Source: Acetivibrio mesophilus
GTDB taxonomy: Bacteria > Bacillota > Clostridia > Acetivibrionales > Acetivibrionaceae
NCBI RefSeq assembly: GCF_004102745.1
Contig: NZ_RLII01000011.1
Location: 1-64,000, forward strand
Reading direction: 5' to 3'
Length of the DNA: 64,000 nucleotides
Part shown: piece by piece, positions 42,071 to 50,538 of the stretch
Position numbering within the stretch: the first letter of the stretch is position 1
Layout: each line of letters begins with the position of its first letter
Notes under the pieces: generated by a model
Told to the model about the DNA's origin: nothing
Database searches by the model: none
The model's input: the letters and a program-made list of their open reading frames with translations, nothing else
Made by a program: the position numbers and the translations under genes

Positions 42071-44788
42071 TTGAGTATTCTGGAGTCGGCTCTACAAAAC
42101 ATCAATAAGGATAACAGAGTAAAATACGGTCTAAGTGAAAAAGAGGCGGAAAAAAGGTATAAAACATATGGACCCAACACCTTGGAGGAAAAGAAAAAGA
42201 TATCTCCTTTCAAAATCCTTATTGCACAATTCAGTGACTTTATGGTATTGATTCTTCTGGCATCTACCTTGATTTCGGCTTTTATGGGGGAGTTGCTGGA
42301 GGCTGTTACCATTGTGTCGATTGTTATTATTAATGCACTTATGGGATTTATCCAGGAGTATCGAACTGAAAGGACCATGGAGGCGCTTAAGGGGCTGTCT
42401 GCGCCAATAGCCAAGGTGATTAGAGACGGGAAAACGGTGGAAATACCTGCGGAGAAGATTGTGCCGGGAGATCTGGTGATACTTGAGACCGGAGACAGGA
42501 TTCCCGCAGATGCTGTTCTGATAGAAGCCCACGGGCTATGTGTGGATGAGTCTTTGCTGACCGGTGAGTCCGTGCCGGTGGAAAAGCAGGCTGAAACCGG
42601 AGGCGGGAAGAATGCAAATGCCAATGAAAAAAGCAGCTCGGTATATATGGGGACAATTATAACAAGTGGAAGAGGTAAGGCTGTTGTCTGTTCTACCGGA
42701 ATGATGACCGAGATGGGTAAAATTGCAGATATGATACAGAATATTGAGACGGAACAGACACCTCTTCAAAGAAGGCTTGATGCGCTGGGGAAATACATAG
42801 TTTACGGATGTCTCGCCATATGTGCAATCGTTACGGTAACCGGAATATTAAGGGGAGAAAAACTCTTTACAATGTTCCTTTCAGGTATAAGTCTTGCGGT
42901 GGCAGCAGTGCCGGAAGGACTTCCGGCGATAGTAACCATTGCCCTTGCCCTAGGTGTTCAGAAAATGCTCAAAAGAAATGCCCTAATAAGAAAGCTTCCG
43001 GCCGTGGAGACTTTGGGTTGTGCCAGTGTTATATGCTCAGACAAGACAGGAACTTTGACGGAGAACAAGATGACGGTTAGGAAAATCTATGCCAATGGGG
43101 GATTTGTGGAGGTCAAGGGAAGTGCTCTTAGCAGTGAAGGCGAATTTATCTCAGTTAAAAGAAAAATAGATCCTAAGAACAACGACAGCCTAAGACTTGC
43201 CCTCGAAATCGGAGTACTGTGCAACAATGCATCAATGGTAAGAATAAAGGAAAATAGGTCATTTAGCAAAATAACCTCCTTGATTCACAAGCCTGAAAAA
43301 TGGGAATTGAGTGGAGATCCTACGGAAGCTGCTCTTCTTGTGGTTGGAGCAAAAGGAGGATGTACCCAGGAGCTACTGAACGAAAGCTATGTTAGGATTG
43401 ATGAACTGCCTTTTGATTCGGATAGAAAGTGCATGTCGGTAATATGTGAAAATGACAAAGGTGAGACTTTTGTTTTTACGAAAGGCGCTGCGGATGTTAT
43501 TATTGAAAAGTGCAGCAAGATATATACCTCAAAGGGAATTGCGGATTTGAATGAAGCTGGAGCAAAAAGGGTACTCAAAGCCAATGACGATATGGCAAAT
43601 GAAGCCTTAAGAGTACTTGGGGTGGCGTTTAAAAGGCTTGACTCCAAAAACTATAGGCATAATGATGTAGAACAGGACCTTGTGTTTGCGGGGTTGATAG
43701 GCATGATAGACCCACCAAGGAAAGAGGCGCTAGATGCAGTGCGAAAATGCAAGCTTGCAGGGATCAAGCCGGTAATGATTACCGGGGATCATAAAATAAC
43801 TGCTGCTGCTATCGCGAGGGAGCTGAATATAGCAGCGGAAGGTGACAGGGTGCTGACGGGAGCACAACTAGAACAGATGGATGACAGAAAACTTGAAGAA
43901 ATAGTGGATGAAGTGTCGGTATATGCTAGGGTATCCCCCAAGCACAAGCTAAGGATAGTAAGGGCGCTGAAAAAACGGGGTCATATTGTTGCAATGACGG
44001 GAGACGGTGTAAATGATGCTCCTGCAATCAAGGAAGCCGATATTGGTGTAGCCATGGGAATAACCGGTACAGATGTGACAAAAGAGGCATCTTCAATGAT
44101 TCTTCGTGACGATAATTTTGCGACCATTGTTGCGGCTGTAGAGGAAGGAAGGGTTATATACAACAACATCCGCAAATTTATCCGATATATGCTTTCCTGT
44201 AACATTGGAGAAGTACTTACCATGTTTGTGGGAACTCTAATTGGACTTCCGCTTCCTCTTTTACCTATTCAGATATTATGGGTCAATCTGGCTACAGATG
44301 GACTTCCTGCAATAGCATTGGGGCTTGAACCGGCAGAGAAGGATATCATGATGAGGCCTCCGAGGGGAGCAAAGGAGAACATATTCTCCAACGGACTTTG
44401 GCAGCTTATACTATTTCGAGGTGTCCTTATAGGGTTTAGCACTCTGGCGGTATTTGTAAGTATACTGAAATTTACGTCCAGTGTTGATATTGCCAGAACT
44501 GCAGCTTTTGTAACCTTGGTTATAACCCAGCTTATACATGTGTTTGAGTGCAAGTCGGAAAGGAAAAATATATTTGAAATACCGATTTTCAATAATAAAC
44601 CCCTTTTACTGGCGGTTTTGTGCTCGCTCATAATGATACTGGGGGTTGTGTATGTACCATTATTCCAAGGAATATTTAAAACCGTACCGTTATCCCTCAA
44701 TGACTGGATTTTAGTAGGCGGATTTTCCGCATTGGGACCGGTAATCTCTAGCTTTTTCAGAGTTAACTACAAGTACATAAGAAGGTAG
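42071..44788 (+). CDS. Calcium-translocating P-type ATPase
   Basis: About 905 aa, P2A/P2B-type cation pump. TGES actuator motif (LLTGESVPVEKQAE), helix M4 signature VPEGLPAIVTIALALG with the calcium ligands, phosphorylation site CSDKTGTLTENKM, nucleotide-binding region KGAADVIIEKC and hinge TGDGVNDAPAIKEADIGVAMG. Ten membrane helices are implied by the C-terminal hydrophobic blocks (NIGEVLTMFVGTLIGLPLPL, QILWVNLATDGLPA). TTG start at 42071 with AGGAG 9 nt upstream; the in-frame TTG at 42065 is too close. It exports Ca2+ from the cytoplasm. Confidence 0.95.
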   Translation: MSILESALQNINKDNRVKYGLSEKEAEKRYKTYGPNTLEEKKKISPFKILIAQFSDFMVLILLASTLISAFMGELLEAVTIVSIVIINALMGFIQEYRTERTMEALKGLSAPIAKVIRDGKTVEIPAEKIVPGDLVILETGDRIPADAVLIEAHGLCVDESLLTGESVPVEKQAETGGGKNANANEKSSSVYMGTIITSGRGKAVVCSTGMMTEMGKIADMIQNIETEQTPLQRRLDALGKYIVYGCLAICAIVTVTGILRGEKLFTMFLSGISLAVAAVPEGLPAIVTIALALGVQKMLKRNALIRKLPAVETLGCASVICSDKTGTLTENKMTVRKIYANGGFVEVKGSALSSEGEFISVKRKIDPKNNDSLRLALEIGVLCNNASMVRIKENRSFSKITSLIHKPEKWELSGDPTEAALLVVGAKGGCTQELLNESYVRIDELPFDSDRKCMSVICENDKGETFVFTKGAADVIIEKCSKIYTSKGIADLNEAGAKRVLKANDDMANEALRVLGVAFKRLDSKNYRHNDVEQDLVFAGLIGMIDPPRKEALDAVRKCKLAGIKPVMITGDHKITAAAIARELNIAAEGDRVLTGAQLEQMDDRKLEEIVDEVSVYARVSPKHKLRIVRALKKRGHIVAMTGDGVNDAPAIKEADIGVAMGITGTDVTKEASSMILRDDNFATIVAAVEEGRVIYNNIRKFIRYMLSCNIGEVLTMFVGTLIGLPLPLLPIQILWVNLATDGLPAIALGLEPAEKDIMMRPPRGAKENIFSNGLWQLILFRGVLIGFSTLAVFVSILKFTSSVDIARTAAFVTLVITQLIHVFECKSERKNIFEIPIFNNKPLLLAVLCSLIMILGVVYVPLFQGIFKTVPLSLNDWILVGGFSALGPVISSFFRVNYKYIRR

Positions 44789-44809
44789 GGGGAAAAAAAG
44801 TTTAAAATT

Positions 44810-44852
44810 TTAACCTTTTTGTAACCATTTCATATCAGCTTTAATATATAAT
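44810..44852 (+). promoter_or_regulatory. PHO-box-like direct repeat with -10, site 1
   Basis: TTAACC (44810-44815), TTTTT, GTAACC (44821-44826), i.e. an 11-nt direct repeat as bound by PhoP/PhoB-type regulators. Exactly 20 nt later comes TATAAT at 44847-44852. The same arrangement occurs at 48047-48089. Confidence 0.7.
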
Positions 44853-44894
44853 AAACTCGAAGTACTTCAATAGAAGTTAAACAAAGCGCTACTA

Positions 44895-44910
44895 TTCTTG
44901 TATACAAGAA
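44895..44910. promoter_or_regulatory. Perfect 16-bp palindrome
   Basis: TTCTTGTATACAAGAA is fully self-complementary. It lies about 45 nt downstream of the PHO-box-linked -10, where a repressor or RNA hairpin could act. Confidence 0.45.
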
Positions 44911-45253
44911 GCGGTAACAATAGTATTGAAAACATTGACCGAATAAATGCGGTGCAATTTAAATAATGGATTTTGTATTGATATTGAAAACTATATAACA
45001 AATATCACTACCGACATATTACAAATCATACCTTGCTATTGATGAAGCATTATTCAAAGCTGATTTTATCCTAAATATGCACTAATGAAATTAGAATAAT
45101 ATTGCATCCTTGTTACTTTTACACTTATCCTCATACAGTTTGAAGCAAGTTTTAATAAAGTTTATCGCGCGCGTATAACTATTATATATATAAATGTTAT
45201 AAGAAGAGTTAATTCAGGGGGAAAAAATTAGAGAATCATTGGTTATGTAAGTT

Positions 45254-45591
45254 TTAGACATTGTAAAGTCCGCACTTTATGAAAGTCTAATTGTCAGATG
45301 CTACAGACTGATATTAGAGAGATAAAAAACATTCTGCTTACGGTGCAAGGCTTATTGGAATCGGAAAGGACTGTAAGGATTCGCACGATAAGCGGTATAA
45401 CATGATTTAACAAAAAATGGGAGTTAATATTGTACAGTATTAAAAGCAAAGCTTACGCAAATTTTTTTAAGAAGTATGGGTGATCACCCCGGATTGGAAA
45501 TGCTGAACATATTGATGTTGAATATGCTGTTTCAAAGCACCAATCCTCCTATAAAAAGAGAATTAGTCCCCATGTGGGGCTACATTTTTTT
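45254..45591 (+). ncRNA. Candidate structured RNA upstream of the two-component system
   Basis: At least three helix groups in series. (1) TTAGAC 45254-45259 with GTCTAA 45285-45290, enclosing TAAAGT/ACTTTA. (2) GCTTA 45336-45340 with TAAGC 45389-45393, then GTGC/GCAC, then GAATC 45358-45362 with GATTC 45378-45382. (3) GGATTGG 45491-45497 with CCAATCC 45540-45546, enclosing TGCT/AGCA and CATATT/AATATG. A terminator closes it at 45564-45591. Transcript start is not defined. No known family recognised. Confidence 0.5.
45564..45591 (+). terminator. Rho-independent terminator of the structured region
   Basis: TAG-T-CCCC pairs with GGGG-CTA (one bulged T), loop ATGT, then ACA and TTTTTTT. Downstream lies the response regulator. 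Confidence 0.8.
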
Positions 45592-45958
45592 CATATAAGT
45601 TACCTCCGGTAAATATACATGGACAACGTTTACAGTTGCAAATTTAAAGCACAAATTGCGTTGTCTTATTTTATTTATTTAATTTATTATCCGGCTAGTT
45701 TTATTAAATATATAAAATTGTCTTATTTCTACATTCTTTACTTAATATAGATCACATCAGAATGTGTTTAACGCTTGCGAATAAAGCAAATAAAGTAAAT
45801 TAGTCTAAAAAATAAATATAGGACTCTGCTTTTTCATTATGTTAATGTATAATAATTAATAAAAGACTCAATGTATCGTAGTATTTGAAACATATCATAA
45901 TTGTTAAAGATAATAGAACTCGATTGCATTATTTTATCTGAAAAGGAATGATTTGTTT

Positions 45959-46645
45959 ATGGGGTCAAAAGTATTAATTGTTGAAGATGAAAACGATATA
46001 GGGAGCTTTATGGTAAGAACCCTAAAAAGGAAAGGTTTCGATGCAATCCAAGTTGAAACGGGAAAAGAGGCATTGAGGTTAGTGGAACTCGAAAAACCCG
46101 AAGTCATGTTACTGGATATTATGCTTCCGGATATTGACGGATTTGAGATATGCAAAAAAGTTTCTAAGGAGCATCCTGATATTTCAATAATAATGGTTAC
46201 CGCAAGGGGAGAGGATATAGACAAGATAAGAGGCTTGGAGCTTGGCGCGGATGACTATATGATCAAGCCTTTCAATCCTATGGAGCTAGTGGCGAGGATA
46301 AAAGCAGTTATCAGGAGAACGAGCAAGATAGATAATTCAAACGAAGTTATAATCGGGCCCTTCAAAATTGACTATAATTCCCAAAAGGTGTATAAGAATG
46401 GAGAGACCCTGGAATTAACGCCAAGAGAATTCTGCCTGTTGAAGGTATTTGCGAATAACCTGAATAAGGCTTTGACCAGGGATGAAATTCTAAACTGGGT
46501 GTGGGGTGAAGACTATGTGGGAGATACCAAGACTGTTGATGTCCACATCCGACGACTTAGAGAGAAAATGGAGGATGATCCGTCATGTCCCAAATACATA
46601 GAGACAGTTTGGGGGCGCGGGTATTTATTGAGAAAGGGAGATTGA
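45959..46645 (+). CDS. OmpR/PhoB-family response regulator
   Basis: 228 aa from the ATG at 45959 (AAAGGAATGA upstream; a TTG at 45953 is too close). Receiver domain: KVLIVEDENDIG with the acidic pair, phosphoacceptor Asp in VMLLDIMLPDIDGFEICK, VTARGEDIDKIRGLELGADDYMIKPF with the conserved Thr and Lys. C-terminal winged helix: LELTPREFCLLKVFANNLNKALTRDEIL, VDVHIRRLREKMEDDPSCPKYIETVWGRGYLL. Overall PhoP-like. It is followed one base later by the kinase. The PHO-box-like repeats on both sides of the pair may be its targets. Confidence 0.95.
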   Translation: MGSKVLIVEDENDIGSFMVRTLKRKGFDAIQVETGKEALRLVELEKPEVMLLDIMLPDIDGFEICKKVSKEHPDISIIMVTARGEDIDKIRGLELGADDYMIKPFNPMELVARIKAVIRRTSKIDNSNEVIIGPFKIDYNSQKVYKNGETLELTPREFCLLKVFANNLNKALTRDEILNWVWGEDYVGDTKTVDVHIRRLREKMEDDPSCPKYIETVWGRGYLLRKGD

Positions 46646-46646
46646 T

Positions 46647-48050
46647 TTGAGGGGAATAAGGGGCAGAATTGTTGGGACTTATCTGGTTATTACTCTTTTA
46701 TCGGTGATAGTTTTTGAGGTTATTCTGATTTATGGCCTTATAGAGTTTTATTACTCAAGTATAGAGGCTGAGTTAAATCGTTCTGCACAATCAATAATCA
46801 ATAATTATAATCAATATCTCAATAATTATGACTTATCAAAGGATGCAAAAGTATTGTTGGAATCCACGCCCGGGAATACAGTAGCCCAGGTTCAAATTAT
46901 TGATGATAAAGGTATTTTGCTTGCCGACTCCATAGAGCCTTCTATGGAGGGGGAGAAGCTTGATTATTACGACATCAACATGGCATTGAGCGGCAAGCAA
47001 GCTATCTGGCGGGGTAAAATATCCCTGACGGGTGAACCGATTTTCTCGGTTTCTTGGCCTATGACTCTTTCCGACAGCGATAAAGTGATTGGAGTAGTAA
47101 GAGTCATTACAACTCTTTCCGATGTAAAGGAAATATTGAAGAATCATATAATCATTCTTGTCACTTTAGGAGTTGGCATAGTTTTTATGATCTTTCTTAC
47201 AGGGTTAGCTCTGACCAATACTATTATAAGTCCGGTTAAGGAAATGACATCTGCTGCAAAAGCTATGGCACAGGGCAGGTTTGATGTACGCGTATCCAAA
47301 AGGTTCGATGACGAAATCGGAGAGCTCGGAGACACTTTAAATTATATGGCCCAGGAAGTGTCCAATCATCAGAAAATGAAGAATGATTTTATTGCGTCGA
47401 TTTCTCATGAGCTTCGTACTCCCCTGACATCAATAATGGGATGGATAATTACAATTAATTCGGAAGATATTGACGACAAAGAAGAGCTTAAAGAGGGGCT
47501 GGATATAATTGAAAGAGAAAGTAAAAGGCTGGCGGCCCTTGTGGAAGAACTTCTGGATTTTTCAAAGTTTGATGCGGGAGTTATTACATTAAAAAAAGAT
47601 ACTGTGAATTTAGAGAAGCTTTTGAAATACATAAAAAGGCAGATGGAGCCTAGGGCCGAGCGAAAGGGTATAACTATAACAATAGACATTGATGAGGAGC
47701 TGCCATGGATTGATGCAGATGAAAATAGGCTCAAACAGGTGTTTATAAACATTATTGATAATTCGTTTAAATTTACGCAAAAAGGTGGATATGTTGATAT
47801 CATAGGAAGAAAGAGGGGAGACAGTGTTCTAGTAAGAATAGAGGATACTGGCTGCGGCATTCCAAAAGAGGATATACTGAAGGTGACCCAAAGGTTTTTT
47901 AAGGGAAACAATGTTGTTTCGGGCAGTGGTTTGGGTTTAGCCATTTGCGATGAGATTATTAAATTACACAACGGTGAAATGAACATTGAAAGCACTGTCG
48001 GAAAAGGAACAGCGGTGGACATAGTCCTTCCGGTGCAGCTTGAGATTTAA
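46647..48050 (+). CDS. Membrane sensor histidine kinase
   Basis: 467 aa. TM1 about 9-31, an extracytoplasmic sensor loop about 32-165 (ISFxVSWPMT-type single Cache/PAS-like fold; GEPIFSVSWPM), TM2 about 168-190, HAMP 191-243 (SPVKEMTSAAKAMAQGRFDVRV), HisKA with H-box FIASISHELRTPLTSI, N-box NIIDNSFKFT, G-boxes VRIEDTGCGIP and GSGLGLAICDEII. TTG start at 46647, one base after the regulator stop. PhoR/WalK-like in layout; ligand unknown. Confidence 0.95.
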   Translation: MRGIRGRIVGTYLVITLLSVIVFEVILIYGLIEFYYSSIEAELNRSAQSIINNYNQYLNNYDLSKDAKVLLESTPGNTVAQVQIIDDKGILLADSIEPSMEGEKLDYYDINMALSGKQAIWRGKISLTGEPIFSVSWPMTLSDSDKVIGVVRVITTLSDVKEILKNHIIILVTLGVGIVFMIFLTGLALTNTIISPVKEMTSAAKAMAQGRFDVRVSKRFDDEIGELGDTLNYMAQEVSNHQKMKNDFIASISHELRTPLTSIMGWIITINSEDIDDKEELKEGLDIIERESKRLAALVEELLDFSKFDAGVITLKKDTVNLEKLLKYIKRQMEPRAERKGITITIDIDEELPWIDADENRLKQVFINIIDNSFKFTQKGGYVDIIGRKRGDSVLVRIEDTGCGIPKEDILKVTQRFFKGNNVVSGSGLGLAICDEIIKLHNGEMNIESTVGKGTAVDIVLPVQLEI

Positions 48051-48089
48051 CCTTTTTGTAATCCTTTTTTTTTCATTGTGAGGTAAAAT
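48047..48089 (+). promoter_or_regulatory. PHO-box-like direct repeat with -10, site 2
   Basis: TTAACC (48047-48052), TTTTT, GTAATC (48058-48063), then exactly 20 nt to TAAAAT at 48084-48089. It overlaps the kinase stop codon and precedes the TPR lipoprotein gene. The first 15 bases (TTAACCTTTTTGTAA) are identical to site 1. Confidence 0.7.
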
Positions 48090-48135
48090 TATTATATATG
48101 AAAATGTGATTTTATAGGTTATCGAGAGGATAAAT

Positions 48136-49416
48136 ATGGATAGGATGCATACTACTGTTAAATTAATATTGGCAGGCACTATGATTTTATTTGCGTTTAC
48201 AATAATAATTTCAGCAACAAGCTGTGATATTCTGCCGCCTCCTGCCAGTGCTATAAAGCCCCCGCAGTATATTAATGTCTCAGCGGGTGGGGTTGAAGAC
48301 CCCAAGGCAATAGCACGGAGATTTTTGGCGCCGGGAACTCAATTTTCATATCCCGTTCACCCTAAAAATGCTGATGCTGTTAGGGAAATTGACATTGATG
48401 GGGATGGCCAAGCAGAGTTAGTGGCCTTATATAGGGGTAGAGATCTTAAAAACAACGGTGTCGAAGTTTTTGGAGTATTTATATTGAAGCAGGACAAAAA
48501 TAAAGAGTGGCAAATTTTCTGGGAGCAACAGTATACCGCAAATATTGTGACTCTTGATTTAGCTGACATTAGGGACATCACCGGCGACAACTATCCTGAA
48601 TTGCTTATAGGCTGGAATATCGGCTACCGATTGGGAAGCAATCTTGATATATACTCACTAAAAGAGGAATTGCAACCTAAGCTGATTTCCAGCATCAAGT
48701 ATTCTGAAATTGTGGGTATTGAAGACCGAAAAGGAGTTAACAGTGAAATTAAGCCCGTACTAATAATGTACTTGTTTGATGAGGAAATGTATGAGTCGGA
48801 GAACGATGGAAGAAGGGATGAATACCTTTGCATGCTGCAGTGGAATCATATGGAATGGATGGAAAGCGGACTTATTGAGGCGGATGATTTTTATGCGTAC
48901 TACTATGTTGATATTATTGAGGATCTAAAAAAGAGTCTGGAAGGATATAGGAATAATTACTACCAATGGTATATCCTTGCAAAAGCGCAGGTAAGATCGG
49001 GAAAGCCCTTAGAGGCGCTAGAATCTATCGACAATGCATTGGAAATCACACAAAGATATATTGACAGGCATGGAGCCAGTACCATTAAAGAGGTGTTCAA
49101 ATATCAGAAAAGAGCCAAAATCCTTAAAGCGGAAGCATATATTAAAACGGGAAAATATCATGAAAGCATAATTGAATCTAACTATGCCCTAGAAAACTAC
49201 GATGTTGAAAACGAGGATCTTGTGAACATCTATTTGAATTTGGGAAACGCATACATAGGTCTCAAGCAATACGGAACGGCCAATATGTATCTTAATAAGT
49301 CATGCGAAATGGCCGAAACAGCCTATAAGGAGGGGACCGCATTATATTTATTGAATTCATATAAGGCTAAAAAAGAATTGGAATATATCAAACCTTTTCT
49401 GACATCTTCCGACTAA
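48136..49416 (+). CDS. Lipoprotein with C-terminal TPR-like repeats
   Basis: 426 aa. Lipoprotein signal with lipobox SATSC (Cys about residue 30). The N-terminal half (about 55-240) contains an FG-GAP/VCBS-like stretch, DIDGDGQAELVALYRGRD and DITGDNYPELLIGWNIGY, two calcium-binding-like loops. From about 270 on, helical TPR-like units (NYYQWYILAKAQVRSGKPLEALESIDNAL, AKILKAEAYIKTGKYHESIIESNYALENY, VNIYLNLGNAYIGLKQYGTANMYLNKSC). Probably an outer-face scaffold protein. GAGAGGAT precedes the ATG; its promoter is PHO-box-linked. Confidence 0.82.
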   Translation: MDRMHTTVKLILAGTMILFAFTIIISATSCDILPPPASAIKPPQYINVSAGGVEDPKAIARRFLAPGTQFSYPVHPKNADAVREIDIDGDGQAELVALYRGRDLKNNGVEVFGVFILKQDKNKEWQIFWEQQYTANIVTLDLADIRDITGDNYPELLIGWNIGYRLGSNLDIYSLKEELQPKLISSIKYSEIVGIEDRKGVNSEIKPVLIMYLFDEEMYESENDGRRDEYLCMLQWNHMEWMESGLIEADDFYAYYYVDIIEDLKKSLEGYRNNYYQWYILAKAQVRSGKPLEALESIDNALEITQRYIDRHGASTIKEVFKYQKRAKILKAEAYIKTGKYHESIIESNYALENYDVENEDLVNIYLNLGNAYIGLKQYGTANMYLNKSCEMAETAYKEGTALYLLNSYKAKKELEYIKPFLTSSD

Positions 49417-49520
49417 AACAGCTCTTGGATTCATTCGCTTTTCCTGATAAAATTATTAGGATGATTATCATTGCATGAAGAATTATGTTCTTTATAAGAT
49501 TCAATAAAGGGAGTGAATTT

Positions 49521-50318
49521 ATGAGCTTATTGGACAAGCTGGAAAGAAAATTTGGGAGGTTTGCGATAAAAAGGCTTCCCATGTATATTGTTATACTGAA
49601 TTTGTTTGTGTATATGTTGAACTTGCTTGACAGCAGATATATAAATTATTTATATCTTATTCCGTCTAGCGTTTTGAAAGGCGAGATTTGGAGGCTGGTA
49701 ACATATGTTTTTATTCCGCCGATGACTTCGATGGAAGACGTTTTATGGTTGTTTTTTGCTGTGTATTTTTATTATATGATGGCAACTGGTCTGGAGAATG
49801 AATGGGGTAGCTTCAAATTCAACGTATATTATTTGCTTGGTATGATAGGCACAACAATTGCAGCATTTTTTATTCCGATACCGGCCACAGCAAACTATAT
49901 AAATTTATCTATCTTTTTTGCATTTGCATATTTATATCCCAATTATCAAATTTATTTGTTTTTTATTATTCCAATCAAAATTAAATATTTAGGTTATATT
50001 TCATGGATTGCGATCGCTTATACGTTTTTCACATCGCCTCTAATTATGAAGCTTTATGTAATTATACCTATAATGAATTTCTTCCTATTCTTTGGAAAGG
50101 ATATTCTTTTTAGGTCTAAGACCAGAGGGGGCTCAATATACAGGAAGAGGAAGTATATGGGCGGTTTCAGTGAAAAGACCTATATCCACAAATGTACAGT
50201 ATGCGGTATCACGGAAAAGGACAATCCCAATATGGATTTTCGGTACTGCATGACCTGTGAAGGAAATCGCGAGTATTGTATGGATCACCTCAAAAACCAT
50301 GAGCATATAAAGGAATAG
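49521..50318 (+). CDS. Rhomboid-like membrane protein with C-terminal Cys/His motif
   Basis: 265 aa from the ATG at 49521 (AAAGGGAGTGA upstream); an in-frame ATG at 49485 has no ribosome binding site. About six hydrophobic segments have rhomboid-type order, including LKGEIWRLVTYVFIPP (the L1-loop Trp-Arg) and LENEWGSFKFNVYYLLGMIGT. The catalytic GxSG is missing: the corresponding helix reads YINLSIFFAFAYLYP. So it is probably a non-catalytic pseudo-rhomboid. The C-terminus has a putative zinc site, KCTVCGI...YCMTCEGNREYCMDHLKNHEH. It could bind or guide membrane proteins. Confidence 0.8.
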   Translation: MSLLDKLERKFGRFAIKRLPMYIVILNLFVYMLNLLDSRYINYLYLIPSSVLKGEIWRLVTYVFIPPMTSMEDVLWLFFAVYFYYMMATGLENEWGSFKFNVYYLLGMIGTTIAAFFIPIPATANYINLSIFFAFAYLYPNYQIYLFFIIPIKIKYLGYISWIAIAYTFFTSPLIMKLYVIIPIMNFFLFFGKDILFRSKTRGGSIYRKRKYMGGFSEKTYIHKCTVCGITEKDNPNMDFRYCMTCEGNREYCMDHLKNHEHIKE

Positions 50319-50449
50319 GGTAAGGGATACAAACAGTCAAGTTGGAAATGCAATTAGTATGCTAGCTGAAATAAAAGGATTAATAAATAGATAATTGAAT
50401 AATATGAACAATAAGCAATAAATTTGCAATAACACATTTTTGGAATTTA

Positions 50450-50458
50450 TGCTATAAT
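50450..50458 (+). promoter_or_regulatory. Extended -10 promoter
   Basis: TGCTATAAT (hexamer at 50453-50458) without a clear -35, about 80 nt before the stalk-domain lipoprotein gene. Confidence 0.5.
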
Positions 50459-50538
50459 AATTTATGTATTTTCATATTTGTCCAAGTGACAAGTATTAAA
50501 TACCAGCAGGACAAAATACAAACAGGAGGTAGTAATGA

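Larger units (their letters stand above)
44789..45958. other. 1.17-kb noncoding region with structured RNA signals
   Basis: The longest gap in the window. It holds a PHO-box-like site, a 16-bp palindrome, a cluster of nested helices (45254-45591) ending in a terminator, another hairpin at about 45630-45670 (GACAAC/GTTGTC) and the ribosome binding site of the response regulator (AAAGGAATGA). No ORF above 45 codons with a ribosome binding site was found. Confidence 0.75.

Noticed and set aside
41974-42624. 216-codon minus-strand ORF opposite the calcium ATPase
   Set aside because: It is the mirror of a clear P-type ATPase gene and has Ser/Pro/Ile-rich composition typical of antisense frames.
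45476-45598. 40-codon ORF starting in the GGGTGATCACCC palindrome
   Set aside because: It runs through the terminator stem and T-run, so it is unlikely to be translated.
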